From Streptococcus oricebi (GTDB lineage: Bacteria; Bacillota; Bacilli; Lactobacillales; Streptococcaceae): DNA of 64,000 bases. Positions 43,499-54,271 of this stretch are shown here, one piece after another; the stretch's first letter is position 1; every line of letters begins with the position of its first letter. A model generated the notes under the pieces. It worked only from the letters and a program-made list of their open reading frames with translations. It ran no database searches and had not been told where the DNA came from. The position numbers and the translations under genes were made by a program. The DNA lies in assembly GCF_017883985.1 (NCBI RefSeq), contig NZ_PRDG01000002.1, forward strand, positions 372,001 through 436,000, in the 5' to 3' direction.

Positions 43499-44188
43499 AT
43501 GAAAAAGATTTTAGTGGTTTTGACCAATAACAGCCGTTACGGCAAGCATAAGGAAGCGACAGGTCTCTGGCTAGCAGAAGCAACGGAGTTTGTAGATGAG
43601 GTGACCAAGAAGGGCTATCAGATAGATTACCTTTCCCCAAAAGGCGGCTATGTTCCCATAGATCCTAGAAGCCTTAAACCTTTCTATCTAAGAGAGAGCG
43701 ATTTGGCCCTCTACCAGTCAGAGGACTTTCAAAGTCGGGCCTTAAGTCAGTCTTTGAGCCCCCAGCAAGTTAGGGCAGAAGACTATCTAGCTATTTACTA
43801 TACTGGTGGCCATGGAGTGGTCTGGGATTTCCCTCATGATGAGGCCTTGGCCCAGCTGGCCCAGGATATTTATCAGGCTGGAGGCTACTTAAGCTCGGTC
43901 TGCCATGGCCTGGCTGGCCTTCTCTACCTCAAGGACTCTCTAGGCCAGCCTCTGATTGCAGGTAAAACCATAACCGGCTTTACTCAAACAGAAGAAGTCC
44001 TATCTGGTAAACAGTCCCTCGTTCCTTTCGGAACGGAAAAAGTCGCTCGTAGCCAGGGAGCTAATTTTGTCAAAAAGCGCTTTTTCTCTGAATTTGCAGT
44101 AAGGGATGGTCAGCTAATTACAGGTCAAAATCCCATGTCTGGTCGTGCAGTTGCCCGTCTTTTAGTTAAGGCTCTGGCCAAAAACTAG
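43499..44188 (+). CDS. DJ-1/PfpI superfamily protein (Hsp31-like)
   Basis: 229 residues. The nucleophile elbow 'LSSVCHGLAGLLYL' holds the Cys, with 'YYTGGHGVVWDFPHD' upstream and 'ITGQNPMSG' near the end. This layout matches the Hsp31/glyoxalase III-like branch that handles glyoxals or acts as a chaperone. The ATG at 43499 sits 6 bp after 'AAGGAG'; a GTG at 43493 is less well placed. Confidence 0.85.
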   Translation: MKKILVVLTNNSRYGKHKEATGLWLAEATEFVDEVTKKGYQIDYLSPKGGYVPIDPRSLKPFYLRESDLALYQSEDFQSRALSQSLSPQQVRAEDYLAIYYTGGHGVVWDFPHDEALAQLAQDIYQAGGYLSSVCHGLAGLLYLKDSLGQPLIAGKTITGFTQTEEVLSGKQSLVPFGTEKVARSQGANFVKKRFFSEFAVRDGQLITGQNPMSGRAVARLLVKALAKN

Positions 44189-44237
44189 CCCAAAACAAAA
44201 GAGGTCGAGATCCAGGCCTCAACCCTAAGAGAATAGA

Positions 44238-44277
44238 AAGGCCAAGCTAGAATCTCACAGTCTAGCCTGGCCTTTTT
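44238..44277 (+). terminator. Terminator after the DJ-1 family gene
   Basis: AAGGCC and AGCTAGA on the 5' arm pair with TCTAGC and GGCCTT, followed by TTTTT. Confidence 0.8.
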
Positions 44278-44337
44278 AAATCCTATTTGCCACAAGTCTT
44301 GCCTAGAGAAATTGTGGCTTTTTGTATTCTAAGTGTT

Positions 44338-45603
44338 TTAGCTTGAAGCACCTGAAGTTGCATCGGCTTCACCGCCACCAGCGTCAGAGGCACCAGCGGT
44401 AGTATCTGCGCTACCACCAGCGTCAGAAGCACCAGAGGTCGCATCAGCTCCGCCCCCATGTGGGTTATAAGCAGTTGAAGCAGCCCCACCAACTAAGCGT
44501 TGACCAGTGGTTTGTAGGTACCAGTCCAACCAAGGTTGGAAGTTAAAGACGATTTCGTTGATTCCGGCATAGGAACCGTCTGGATAGTACATGGCTTGAT
44601 AGTTGTGGGTATTGATAACGCCGTCAGGTCCACCAGGGACGATGGTTCTCACATACTCTTCATTTCCGTTTCTTAAGCTACCAACTACCCATTCGACATT
44701 TTTCATCCGTCCGCCTGGTAGGGAGTTGTGAACGGTCGACAGACGACTACCTGACTGGGATGGGACCCGCTTAGCAAACATGGTGTCTGGATCTTGGTGG
44801 GCATTGTTGTAGTAAAGGAATTGATTGTTGTCATCGGCATAGGTCAACTCAAAAGGCATAGCCTTAAGGAACATATCAATCTGGTTAACCGTTAAAATAC
44901 CATGGTCCAATTTGACATAGGTATCGCCAGAAACAGCACCGACCAGTTCAGCTGCCTTTTCAACCCAGTCTGGATCATCAGGGTCAACACCTGTAATGGT
45001 TGTTGCGATTGGGTTGGTTACATCTAAATCTTCTGGTTCAATTGGTTTTGGTTTTTTCAATTTTGATACCACTTCTACGTATTTGATAAAGTTGTCCAAG
45101 CAAGTTTCTAGGAAATGTACAGTTCCTTCATTGGTGATATTTCCATTGTTATCAAAGGCTTCCTTGGCCTTGCCTAGGAGAAATTCATTTCCTGGTAGAG
45201 TATAGGCATTGACCCCAGGAGCATCAAGGATTTTACGCAGGTGAACCTGGGCTCTAGAAGTTCCTTGGTCGTAGTAGGAAGCTCCTACAATCATGACCGG
45301 TTTATTTTCAAAGGGATGGACCTCGTAAGAGAGCCATTCTAGGACGCTCTTGAGGGCAGCAGTGATTGTGTGGTTGTGTTCAGGAGTAGCGATAATAACT
45401 CCGTCCGCCCGCGTAATCTTGTTATAGAGGAGGCGAAGTTGGAAGCTTTCATCCCATTTTTCATCCTGATTAAACATAGGTACTTGGTCGATTTCCAGTA
45501 CTTCTAATTCAAATTTTAATTTAAATTGCTTGCGAATGAATTCTAACAATTTACGATTATATGATTGTTCGGCATTTGAGCCAACTAGTCCTACAAATTT
45601 CAT
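44338..45603 (-). CDS. Flavodoxin-like NADPH:FMN reductase with PAS-like domain and tandem flavinylation-like tail
   Basis: 421 residues in three parts. About 1-195 is an NADPH-dependent FMN reductase ('VGLVGSNAEQSYNRKLL', 'VIIATPEHNHTITAAL', 'PVMIVGASYYDQGTSRAQ'). About 215-375 resembles the PAS_10/DUF438 domain ('IDMFLKAMPFELTYADDNN', 'HNSLPGGRMKNVEW'). The end, from residue 383, is a Gly/Ala/Ser linker with DATSGAS (387-393), DTTAGAS (400-406) and DATSGAS (414-420). These match the Dxx(S/T)GA(S/T) pattern that ApbE modifies with FMN. ApbE is encoded in the same operon. No signal peptide, so the protein is cytoplasmic. Confidence 0.85.
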   Translation of the reverse strand: MKFVGLVGSNAEQSYNRKLLEFIRKQFKLKFELEVLEIDQVPMFNQDEKWDESFQLRLLYNKITRADGVIIATPEHNHTITAALKSVLEWLSYEVHPFENKPVMIVGASYYDQGTSRAQVHLRKILDAPGVNAYTLPGNEFLLGKAKEAFDNNGNITNEGTVHFLETCLDNFIKYVEVVSKLKKPKPIEPEDLDVTNPIATTITGVDPDDPDWVEKAAELVGAVSGDTYVKLDHGILTVNQIDMFLKAMPFELTYADDNNQFLYYNNAHQDPDTMFAKRVPSQSGSRLSTVHNSLPGGRMKNVEWVVGSLRNGNEEYVRTIVPGGPDGVINTHNYQAMYYPDGSYAGINEIVFNFQPWLDWYLQTTGQRLVGGAASTAYNPHGGGADATSGASDAGGSADTTAGASDAGGGEADATSGASS

Positions 45604-45623
45604 TCTTTATCTTCCTCTCTTTC

Positions 45624-46232
45624 TTATAGGCTTTCCCAGTCAAAGTTTTCAGCTTCTTTATGGAGCAGTTCTTGGGCGCTGGACAATTTTTCAGTGATTT
45701 TCACAAAGAGACGGAAGTCATCAAAGAGGGCGTCCAATTTCTGGATAGTATCCAAGTCGATTAGGTCTCCATCCTGGTTAAAGGCCTGTAAGGAGTGGGA
45801 AAGGAGAAACTCAGAACCAGGCATGACAGTCGCCTTTAACTCTGGCGAGTCAAGGATTTGTCGCAGTTGCAATTGGGCCCGAGAAGAACCTAGGGTTCCA
45901 TAGGAAGCTCCGGTAATCATGACCGGTTTATTGAGCATAGGGTAGATGCCATAAGAAAGCCAGGCAAGGGCGCTCATTAGCACAGCTGGAATGGAGTGGT
46001 CGTATTCAGGAGTCCCGATAATCACACCGTCAGCTGCCTCGATTTTTTCAGCGATTTCTAGCACCTCTAGGGGGACTTGTTTGTCGGCTGGTTTATTGAA
46101 AAGAGGGAGGTCCTTGATTTCAATCAATTCGATTTCGGCCTTTTGGGCAAAATGTTTTTGCATATATTGCAAGAGCTTTCTGTTGGTGGATTGTTTGGAG
46201 TTGGTTCCAACTAAACCAATGAATTTTAACAT
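45624..46232 (-). CDS. NADPH-dependent FMN reductase
   Basis: 202 residues, flavodoxin-like: 'FIGLVGTNSKQSTNRKLL', 'ADGVIIGTPEYDHSIPAVL', 'KPVMITGASYGTLGSSRAQ'. It is a paralogue of the first domain of the downstream gene and lies 20 bp from it. It could pass electrons from NADPH to free or bound flavin, including the FMN on the partner's tail. Confidence 0.88.
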   Translation of the reverse strand: MLKFIGLVGTNSKQSTNRKLLQYMQKHFAQKAEIELIEIKDLPLFNKPADKQVPLEVLEIAEKIEAADGVIIGTPEYDHSIPAVLMSALAWLSYGIYPMLNKPVMITGASYGTLGSSRAQLQLRQILDSPELKATVMPGSEFLLSHSLQAFNQDGDLIDLDTIQKLDALFDDFRLFVKITEKLSSAQELLHKEAENFDWESL

Positions 46233-46251
46233 GATAAAATCCTTTCTATTT

Positions 46252-47178
46252 TTAAAGTATCTGGGGCTCTAAACCAGAGCTATAGAAGTAGTGGTTGTTT
46301 TCAGTGATGATAAAGGCTTCTAGCCCCTCTTGGGCCTCAACTGCCTTTAAAATAGCAGCAGGCTCTTGGCCAAAGAGCCGGGTTGTCCAAATTTCCCCGT
46401 CCACCGATTTATCAGAAACGATGGTCAAGCTAGTGAGCTTGGTCTTGAGCGGATAGCCGGTCTTGCGATCCAGGATATGATGATAGGTCTCTCCTTGATC
46501 GGTGAGACTACGCTCATAGACGCCCGAGGTCACGACCGATTGATTTTGAATGTTCAAGAGGGCCAAGTGGTGGCCGCGGGTCTCTTGGGGATTTTGAATA
46601 CCGATTCGCCAAGGTCGCTTGCTTTCTTCATTGATACCTAGGGTCAGAACATTGCCTCCTAGATTGATAAGGGCCGAACTTACCCCTTTTTTTCTTAGAA
46701 AGTCAGCGATTCGATCGGCGATATAGCCCTTGGCAAGGGCTCCTAGGTCAATCTTCATACCGGGCTTAGCCAGATAGACTCCTTGATTTTTGAAATCCAG
46801 CTCGATGAAGCTTGGATCCGTTAGACTAAGGGCGTCTTTGATTTCTTGGTCCTTGGGTACTCTAGCATCGCTAAAGCCAATTCGCCAAGTTTGAACCAAG
46901 GGACCAATCGTAATATTGAGATGACTGGCTGGAGCTAGACTGTGGGACTTACCCAGGGCGATTAGCTCGAAAAGTTCGGGATGAACAAAGACCCAATTTT
47001 TGCCCGCTTCATGATTGACCTTCATCAACTCTGATTGATCATCATTGGCGCTAAAACGCTGTTCATAGACTTTTAAAAGCTCCATGACTTGGGCTAGTAG
47101 GGCCTCAGCATCATCAGCCAGCAAGGAAACGGTAATGGTCGTTCCCATTAGAGAAATCGAACCTGAAACGAGCATCAC
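46252..47178 (-). CDS. apbE: FAD:protein FMN transferase
   Basis: 308 residues. 'MGTTITVSLLADDAEALL', 'MKIDLGALAKGYIADRIADF', 'LINLGGNVLTLG', 'VVTSGVYER' and 'HHILDRKTGYPL' are the ApbE signatures, including FAD and Mg binding. It moves FMN from FAD to a Thr or Ser in target proteins. There is no signal peptide, so it acts in the cytoplasm. The downstream operon gene carries three candidate acceptor motifs. A second start lies at the internal ATG about 10 residues in. Confidence 0.93.
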   Translation of the reverse strand: MMLVSGSISLMGTTITVSLLADDAEALLAQVMELLKVYEQRFSANDDQSELMKVNHEAGKNWVFVHPELFELIALGKSHSLAPASHLNITIGPLVQTWRIGFSDARVPKDQEIKDALSLTDPSFIELDFKNQGVYLAKPGMKIDLGALAKGYIADRIADFLRKKGVSSALINLGGNVLTLGINEESKRPWRIGIQNPQETRGHHLALLNIQNQSVVTSGVYERSLTDQGETYHHILDRKTGYPLKTKLTSLTIVSDKSVDGEIWTTRLFGQEPAAILKAVEAQEGLEAFIITENNHYFYSSGLEPQIL

Positions 47179-47225
47179 AAAGCAACCTTTCTATTATCTT
47201 CTTCACTTACCATTATAGCAGAAAA

Positions 47226-47240
47226 AGAGAACGTTTGCAC
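47226..47240 (-). promoter_or_regulatory. Catabolite-response-element-like site upstream of apbE
   Basis: GTGCAAACGTTCTCT on the minus strand fits the cre consensus WTGNAANCGNWNNCW at 14 of 15 positions. It lies 48 bp before the apbE start, so CcpA may control both sides of this divergent region. Confidence 0.5.
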
Positions 47241-47290
47241 ATTTATTTTATAGATATTTGAAAATTTTCAGCTCATTATGAGCAAATAAC

Positions 47291-47319
47291 TTGTAAACGC
47301 TAACAGCTAGTGGTATAAT
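47291..47319 (+). promoter_or_regulatory. nox promoter with a perfect cre site
   Basis: TTGTAA (47291-47296), a 17-bp spacer and TATAAT (47314-47319) with an extended TGG. TTGTAAACGCTAACA (47291-47305) matches the cre consensus at all positions and covers the -35, so CcpA binding should block nox transcription. Confidence 0.82.
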
Positions 47320-47357
47320 TGGCAGGTAAAATTTTAATTAAAAGGTAGGAATATTCT

Positions 47358-48734
47358 ATGAGTAAAATTGTAGTTGTAGGAGCTAACCATGCTGGTACGG
47401 CTTGTATTAACACCATGTTAGACAACTATGGATCTGAAAATGAAGTTGTCATTTTTGATCAAAATTCCAATATCTCTTTCTTGGCCTGCGGAATGGCCCT
47501 TTGGATTGGGAAGCAAATCAGTAAGCCAGATGGCCTTTTCTATGCAGATAAGGAAATGTTTGAAGCTAAGGGAGCTAAGGTTTATATGAACTCCCCAGTT
47601 GAGTCTATCGACTACGATGCTAAAACTGTTACTGCCCTAGTAGACGGTAAAGAGCATGTCGAGTCTTATGACAAATTGGTCTTGGCTACCGGGTCACAGC
47701 CTATCTTGCCACCAATCAAGGGAGCTGAATTTGATCCAAATAGCCGCGAATTTAAGTCCACACTTGAAAACCTGCAATTCGTAAAACTCTACCAAAACGC
47801 TGCTGATGTGATTGAGAAGTTGCAAGATAAGAGTAAAAACATTAACCGGGTAGCGGTTGTCGGAGCAGGTTATATCGGGGTTGAATTAGCAGAAGCCTTC
47901 CAACGCCTAGGCAAAGAAGTTATCCTAATTGATGTCGTTGATACTTGCTTGGCTGGCTACTACGATCGCGACCTCTCAGACATGATGCGTAAAAACCTGG
48001 AAGACAATGGAGTTGAATTGGCCTTTGGTCAAACAGTCCAAGCTATTGAAGGGGAAGGTAAAGTTGAGCGCATTGTAACTGACAAGGCTAGCTTTGATGT
48101 TGACATGGTAGTCTTGGCAGTCGGTTTCCGGCCAAATACAGCCCTTGGAGCTGGCCAATTGGAAACCTTCCGCAATGGTGCCTTTATTGTTGATAAGAAG
48201 CAAGAAACTAGCCGTCCAGATGTCTATGCTATCGGTGACTGTGCGACTGTTTATGATAACTCTATCAATGACACCAACTATATCGCCCTTGCTTCCAATG
48301 CTTTGCGTTCCGGTATTGTGGCAGCCCACAATGTTTGTGGCCGTGAACTTGAATCAAACGGTGTGCAAGGTTCAAACGGTATCGAAATCTTTGGTCTTAA
48401 AATGGTTTCAACTGGTTTGACAGCTGAAAAAGCAAAACGTTTTGGTTACAATCCAGAAACAGTAGAAGTGACCGATACTCAAAAACCAGACTTTATGGAG
48501 CATGGCAACTACGATGTCACCTTGAAGATTGTTTATGACAAGGACAGCCGGGTTGTACTTGGAGCGCAAATGGCTTCTAGGGAAGATATGTCTATGGGTA
48601 TCCACATGTTCTCCTTAGCTATTCAAGAAAAGGTTACAATCGACAGACTGGGCCTTCTCGATATGTTCTTCCTACCACACTTCAACAAGCCATACAACTA
48701 TGTAACTATGGCAGCCCTGAAGGCTAAAGATTAA
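47358..48734 (+). CDS. nox: Water-forming NADH oxidase
   Basis: 458 residues. The FAD motif '[13 protein letters not shown]', the redox cysteine C44 in 'FLACGMALW', the NADH motif '[17 protein letters not shown]' and 'YAIGDCATV' are as in streptococcal Nox, which reduces O2 to water and regenerates NAD+. 'AAAGGTAGG' precedes the ATG. It is a single-gene unit with its own promoter and terminator. Confidence 0.95.
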   Translation: MSKIVVVGANHAGTACINTMLDNYGSENEVVIFDQNSNISFLACGMALWIGKQISKPDGLFYADKEMFEAKGAKVYMNSPVESIDYDAKTVTALVDGKEHVESYDKLVLATGSQPILPPIKGAEFDPNSREFKSTLENLQFVKLYQNAADVIEKLQDKSKNINRVAVVGAGYIGVELAEAFQRLGKEVILIDVVDTCLAGYYDRDLSDMMRKNLEDNGVELAFGQTVQAIEGEGKVERIVTDKASFDVDMVVLAVGFRPNTALGAGQLETFRNGAFIVDKKQETSRPDVYAIGDCATVYDNSINDTNYIALASNALRSGIVAAHNVCGRELESNGVQGSNGIEIFGLKMVSTGLTAEKAKRFGYNPETVEVTDTQKPDFMEHGNYDVTLKIVYDKDSRVVLGAQMASREDMSMGIHMFSLAIQEKVTIDRLGLLDMFFLPHFNKPYNYVTMAALKAKD

Positions 48735-48747
48735 ATGATAACACTTA

Positions 48748-48780
48748 AAAGCTGATGGTTTCCATCAGCTTTTACTTTTG
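48748..48780. terminator. nox terminator
   Basis: A perfect 12-bp stem AAAAGCTGATGG/CCATCAGCTTTT with loop TTT and a T-rich tail. Confidence 0.92.
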
Positions 48781-48891
48781 TCAGAGAAAAACCCTCTTTT
48801 ACAGGTTCCCAAGTTGAACAAAATATTTAATCCAAGGGCTTAGTTCTGAATTATAGAGAGCTAGGTCCTTTTAGTTGCTGGCTTTTTTAGA

Positions 48892-48922
48892 AACTAAAAA
48901 ATCTCCTGCTTAGAGGAGATTT
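48892..48922 (-). terminator. ldh terminator
   Basis: Read on the minus strand, AAATCTCCT and AGGAGATTT pair around a 6-nt loop and are followed by a T run. Confidence 0.88.
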
Positions 48923-48936
48923 CATAGTTTGTTATT

Positions 48937-50016
<1,080 letters not shown>

Positions 50017-50023
50017 TCAACAA

Positions 50024-50038
50024 ATGTAAACGTTTTTA
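50024..50038 (-). promoter_or_regulatory. cre-like site upstream of the ldh -35
   Basis: ATGTAAACGTTTTTA fits cre at 14 of 15 positions (T for C near the end). It is about 65 bp upstream of the predicted start, where CcpA usually activates. It also lies about 47 bp before the gyrA -10. Confidence 0.5.
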
Positions 50039-50074
50039 TACATGGGTGTGATTGCTGAAAAAAGAGGCAAAATA

Positions 50075-50083
50075 TGATATAAT
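50075..50083 (+). promoter_or_regulatory. gyrA promoter (extended -10)
   Basis: TGA followed by TATAAT (50078-50083); 35 bp to the ATG. Confidence 0.65.
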
Positions 50084-50118
50084 AGAACAGTTATAAAAGT
50101 GAAAAGAGGCATTTTTTA

Positions 50119-52575
50119 ATGCAGGATAGAAATTTAGTAAATGTCAATCTGACTAGCGAAATGAAGACTAGTTTCATTGATTATGCCATGAGTGTCATCG
50201 TGGCTCGGGCTCTGCCAGATGTTCGTGATGGTCTAAAACCCGTTCATCGGCGGATTCTTTATGGGATGAATGAATTGGGAGTGACTCCAGATAAACCCCA
50301 TAAGAAGTCAGCTCGGATTACCGGGGATGTCATGGGTAAATACCACCCACATGGGGATTCTTCTATCTATGAGGCCATGGTTCGGATGGCCCAGTGGTGG
50401 AGCTATCGTTACATGCTGGTAGATGGTCATGGAAACTTTGGTTCCATGGATGGAGATGGTGCTGCGGCCCAGCGTTATACCGAGGCAAGGATGAGCAAGA
50501 TTGCGCTCGAAATGCTCAAGGACATCAATAAAAATACAGTTGATTATGCGGATAACTATGATGCCAGCGAGCGCGAACCAGTCGTGCTACCAGCCCGCTT
50601 CCCTAATCTCCTAGTTAATGGGGCGACAGGGATTGCGGTTGGTATGGCTACTAATATCCCGCCCCACAATCTAGGAGAAGCCATTGATGCTGTTAAGCTG
50701 ATTATGGATAAGCCTGAGGCTACAACCAGGGACATCATGGAAGTCTTGCCTGGTCCTGATTTTCCGACAGGAGCCTTGGTCATGGGCAAGTCTGGTATCC
50801 ATAAGGCCTACGAGACAGGTAAGGGCTCAATCGTTTTACGTTCACGCACAGAAATCGAAGAAACCAAGACAGGCCGGGAGCGGATTGTTGTTACGGAATT
50901 CCCCTATATGGTCAACAAAACCAAGGTGCATGAGCATATTGTCCGCCTGGTGCAGGAAAAGCGGATTGATGGAATTACGGCTGTTCGGGACGAATCCAAC
51001 CGCGAGGGAGTTCGTTTTGTTATCGAAGTCAAGAGGGATGCTAGCGCCCATGTGATTTTGAACAACCTCTTTAAACTGACCCAGATGCAGACCAATTTCA
51101 GCTTTAATATGCTGGCTATCCAGAATGGTGTTCCCAAGATTCTTTCCTTGCGTGAGATTCTACTTGCCTATATTGAGCACCAAAAGGAAGTAGTTACTAG
51201 ACGGACCATCTTTGATAAGGAGAAGGCCGAGGCTCGGGCTCATATCTTAGCCGGTCTCTTGATTGCACTGGATCATATTGATGAGGTCATTCAGATTATC
51301 CGCAATAGCCAGACGGATGCCGAAGCCCAGGCTGAATTGATGGCTAAGTTCGACTTATCGGATCGGCAGAGTCAAGCTATCTTAGATATGCGTCTACGTC
51401 GTCTGACCGGCTTGGAACGTGATAAGATTCAGTCTGAGTATGATGAGCTGCTTGCCTTGATTGCTGATTTGGCTGATATTTTGGCCAAGCCTGCTAGGGT
51501 CTTGGCTCTAATCAAAGAAGAGTTAGACGAGGTGAAACGTAAGTTTGCCGACCCAAGGCGGACCGAACTAATGGTCGGAGAGGTTCTAACACTGGAAGAT
51601 GAGGATCTCATCGAAGAGGCAGATGTTCTGATTACCCTTTCTAACAAGGGTTACATCAAGCGACTCAACCAGACTGAGTTTACAGCTCAAAAACGGGGAG
51701 GTCGCGGGGTCCAAGGTACTGGGGTTAAAGATGATGACTTTGTGCGTGAGTTAGTATCAACTAGCACTCACGATCGCTTACTTTTCTTTACCAATAAAGG
51801 ACGTGTCTATCGCCTTAAAGGATATGAAATTCCAGAATATGGACGGACGGCTAAAGGCTTACCAATTGTTAATCTTTTGAAGTTGGATGAAGAAGAGACT
51901 ATTCAGACTATTATCAATGTTCAACAAGACAAGGGGGATAATGATTATCTCTTCTTCACAACACGCTATGGGATTGTCAAGCGGATAAACGTGTCTGAAT
52001 TTGCTAATATTCGTCAAAATGGGCTCAAAGCGCTTAATTTGAAAGATGGAGATGAACTTATCAACGTCTTTCTGACTGACGGGGATTCTGACGTTATTAT
52101 AGGCACTAAATTTGGTTATTCTGTTCGTTTCAAGGAAGACAAGGTCCGGAATATGGGACGGACAGCAACTGGGGTTCGAGGAGTTAGCCTTAGAGAGGGT
52201 GACCAAGTGGTCGGAGCCAGTGTAGTTAAGGACAGTGACGAGGTCCTAATCATTACCGAAAATGGCTATGGTAAACGGACGCCAGCCAAGGAGTACCCAA
52301 CCAAGGGTCGAGGCGGTAAAGGAATTAAAACGGCCAATGTGACCTCTAAGAATGGGCCCCTAGCAGGACTGATGACTGTCAGTGGTCAGGAAGACCTTAT
52401 GGTCATTACAGATACTGGTGTCATGATTCGGACCAGTGTCGCCAATATTTCCCAAACTGGTCGCTCAACCATGGGAGTTAAGGTCATGCGCCTGGACAAG
52501 GATGCCCGCATTGTTACCTTTACCAGTGTGGATGCTGTAGAAACTGAGAAAGAAGAAGTCCCAACGGACGAATAG
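50119..52575 (+). CDS. gyrA: DNA gyrase subunit A
   Basis: 818 residues, the streptococcal length. The quinolone region '[15 protein letters not shown]' has wild-type Ser81 and Glu85. The catalytic Tyr120 is in '[11 protein letters not shown]'. The C-terminal DNA-wrapping part has the gyrase box '[10 protein letters not shown]' and repeated beta-pinwheel blades. With GyrB it introduces negative supercoils. 'AAAGAGG' precedes the ATG. Confidence 0.98.
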   Translation: MQDRNLVNVNLTSEMKTSFIDYAMSVIVARALPDVRDGLKPVHRRILYGMNELGVTPDKPHKKSARITGDVMGKYHPHGDSSIYEAMVRMAQWWSYRYMLVDGHGNFGSMDGDGAAAQRYTEARMSKIALEMLKDINKNTVDYADNYDASEREPVVLPARFPNLLVNGATGIAVGMATNIPPHNLGEAIDAVKLIMDKPEATTRDIMEVLPGPDFPTGALVMGKSGIHKAYETGKGSIVLRSRTEIEETKTGRERIVVTEFPYMVNKTKVHEHIVRLVQEKRIDGITAVRDESNREGVRFVIEVKRDASAHVILNNLFKLTQMQTNFSFNMLAIQNGVPKILSLREILLAYIEHQKEVVTRRTIFDKEKAEARAHILAGLLIALDHIDEVIQIIRNSQTDAEAQAELMAKFDLSDRQSQAILDMRLRRLTGLERDKIQSEYDELLALIADLADILAKPARVLALIKEELDEVKRKFADPRRTELMVGEVLTLEDEDLIEEADVLITLSNKGYIKRLNQTEFTAQKRGGRGVQGTGVKDDDFVRELVSTSTHDRLLFFTNKGRVYRLKGYEIPEYGRTAKGLPIVNLLKLDEEETIQTIINVQQDKGDNDYLFFTTRYGIVKRINVSEFANIRQNGLKALNLKDGDELINVFLTDGDSDVIIGTKFGYSVRFKEDKVRNMGRTATGVRGVSLREGDQVVGASVVKDSDEVLIITENGYGKRTPAKEYPTKGRGGKGIKTANVTSKNGPLAGLMTVSGQEDLMVITDTGVMIRTSVANISQTGRSTMGVKVMRLDKDARIVTFTSVDAVETEKEEVPTDE

Positions 52576-52588
52576 AAGGTGAATACGA

Positions 52589-53338
52589 TTGGAAGCTAGA
52601 AGGAAAGCAAAAAAACTGAAAAAAAAGAGACTAGGTTTAAATATCCTCTCCTTTTTACTGATTATCATTGCCCTAGGCCTGATTTTTAACTCCTCTATCC
52701 GAAACATGATTATGGTCTGGCATACCAACAAGTATCAGGTCAGTAAGGTTTCTAAGGATAAGATTAAAGAAAACAAGGAGACCAAGGGGGATTTTAACTT
52801 TGAAAAGGTGGAACCCCTCTCCACCGAGGCGGTTATCAATGCCCAGTGGCAGGCCCAGCAACTTCCCGTTATCGGAGGGGTTGCTATTCCGGAACTTTCG
52901 CTCAATCTTCCAATCTTTAAAGGTTTAAATAATGCCGGCCTCTACTATGGAGCAGGAACCATGAAGGAAGAGCAGCAGATGGGCCAGGGCAATTATGCCC
53001 TGGCTAGCCACCATGTTTTTGGAATCACCGGGGCCAACAGCATGCTCTTTTCCCCCTTGGACAAGGCCAAGGCTGGAATGAAAATCTACTTGACAGATAA
53101 GGAAAATATCTATACCTATACGATTACCACAGTTGAAAATGTGGCTCCTGATCGGGTAGATGTCATCAATGAAGCTGAAGACGGTAGTGCTGAGGTGACC
53201 CTGGTAACCTGTGAAGATGCAGCAGCCACCTCCCGGACCATTGTCAAGGGACGATTGGAGGGCTCTGTCGCCTATGATCAGGCACCTAAGGAGCTTTTAG
53301 GCTACTTCAGTAAATCCTATAATCAAATGCAATTATAA
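52589..53338 (+). CDS. srtA: Sortase A
   Basis: 249 residues from a TTG start with 'GAAGGTGA' before it. One N-terminal membrane helix (about 16-35) is followed by the class A domain: catalytic His in 'ALASHHVFG', Cys in 'VTLVTCEDAAAT', Arg in 'SRTIVKGRLEG'. It anchors LPxTG proteins to peptidoglycan. It is 13 bp after gyrA, the conserved streptococcal order. Confidence 0.95.
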   Translation: MEARRKAKKLKKKRLGLNILSFLLIIIALGLIFNSSIRNMIMVWHTNKYQVSKVSKDKIKENKETKGDFNFEKVEPLSTEAVINAQWQAQQLPVIGGVAIPELSLNLPIFKGLNNAGLYYGAGTMKEEQQMGQGNYALASHHVFGITGANSMLFSPLDKAKAGMKIYLTDKENIYTYTITTVENVAPDRVDVINEAEDGSAEVTLVTCEDAAATSRTIVKGRLEGSVAYDQAPKELLGYFSKSYNQMQL

Positions 53339-53344
53339 AAGCAG

Positions 53345-53382
53345 ACCAAGAAGGTGGTTCTTGACCCTTTCTTGGTTTTTTT
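53345..53382 (+). terminator. Terminator after srtA
   Basis: ACCAAGAA and TTCTTGGT around a 16-nt loop, then seven T residues. Confidence 0.82.
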
Positions 53383-53467
53383 GCCTCTTTTCTACGATTT
53401 GTAATGTCTAGTGGATGACCGAGCTTGATTGGGGATAGGACGAGAAAAAGCTTGTCTTCTTGTTACA

Positions 53468-53590
53468 AAGGAGGTCCAATGATAGCTGGCCAGGCACTAA
53501 CAGATAAGGAATTGAGCTTATTTTAGCCAAAAAGAAGTTTTTAAGACCTCCCTATCAAGATTTTACGAATAATCAGATAAGGAGGTCCTT
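53468..53590 (+). promoter_or_regulatory. Candidate translational attenuator before radC
   Basis: GGAGGTC occurs at 53471-53477, before a 15-codon ORF, and again at 53581-53587 as the radC ribosome site. Between them GACCTCC (53546-53552) is complementary to both. The ribosome site of radC can therefore be closed by a hairpin or freed when the first copy pairs instead. Confidence 0.5.
53480..53527 (+). CDS. 15-residue leader peptide ORF before radC
   Basis: ATG with the strong site 'AAAGGAGGTCC' right before it, 15 codons (MIAGQALTDKELSLF) and TAG. Too short for family assignment. Its stop lies 17 nt before the anti-Shine-Dalgarno segment, a layout like known leader peptides of attenuators. 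Confidence 0.4.
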
Positions 53591-54271
53591 ATGTATAGTA
53601 TTTCATTTCAGGAGGCGGCCCTGATGCCGCGCGAACGGCTCTTGACTCAAGGGGCGGAGCAGTTAAGCAATCAAGAGTTACTGGCTATTTTATTGCGGAC
53701 AGGTAGTAAAAAGGAGAGTGTTTTTCAGATTTCCCACCGTATCCTTTCCAGCCTATCAAAGCTGACCGATTTGCGCTATTTGAGCTTGCAAGAATTGCAA
53801 ACCATTTCGGGCATTGGCCAAGTCAAGGCCATTGAATTACAGGCCATGATGGAGTTGGGACGCCGCATTGCCCAGGCAGAGACCCTGGAGCGCGAGCAAA
53901 TCCTCAGTAGTCAAAAGCTGGCTCAGAAGATGCAGCAGGAGCTAGGAGATAAAAAACAAGAGCACCTAGTGGCGCTCTATCTCAATACTCAAAATCATAT
54001 CATTCATCAGCAAACAATCTTTATCGGGAGTGTCAGTCGTAGTATTGCTGAACCTAGAGAAATTCTCCACTACGCCCTTAAGCACATGGCAAGCTCTCTC
54101 ATTCTGGTCCACAATCACCCATCAGGCTCGGCTTATCCCAGTAAAAACGATGACCAGGTCACCCAACACATCAAGGAAGCCTGCCAGATGATGGGGCTGA
54201 CTCTTTTGGACCATCTAATCGTGGCCGGTCAGAACTATTATAGCTATCGGGAAGAGACCGACCTGCTCTAG
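53591..54271 (+). CDS. radC: RadC/JAB-domain protein
   Basis: 226 residues. A helix-hairpin-helix region ('[20 protein letters not shown]', '[17 protein letters not shown]') is followed by the JAB metalloprotease-like domain with '[15 protein letters not shown]'. The role is uncertain despite the historic DNA-repair name. Its stop overlaps the end of the convergent amidotransferase gene by 4 bp. Confidence 0.93.
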   Translation: MYSISFQEAALMPRERLLTQGAEQLSNQELLAILLRTGSKKESVFQISHRILSSLSKLTDLRYLSLQELQTISGIGQVKAIELQAMMELGRRIAQAETLEREQILSSQKLAQKMQQELGDKKQEHLVALYLNTQNHIIHQQTIFIGSVSRSIAEPREILHYALKHMASSLILVHNHPSGSAYPSKNDDQVTQHIKEACQMMGLTLLDHLIVAGQNYYSYREETDLL

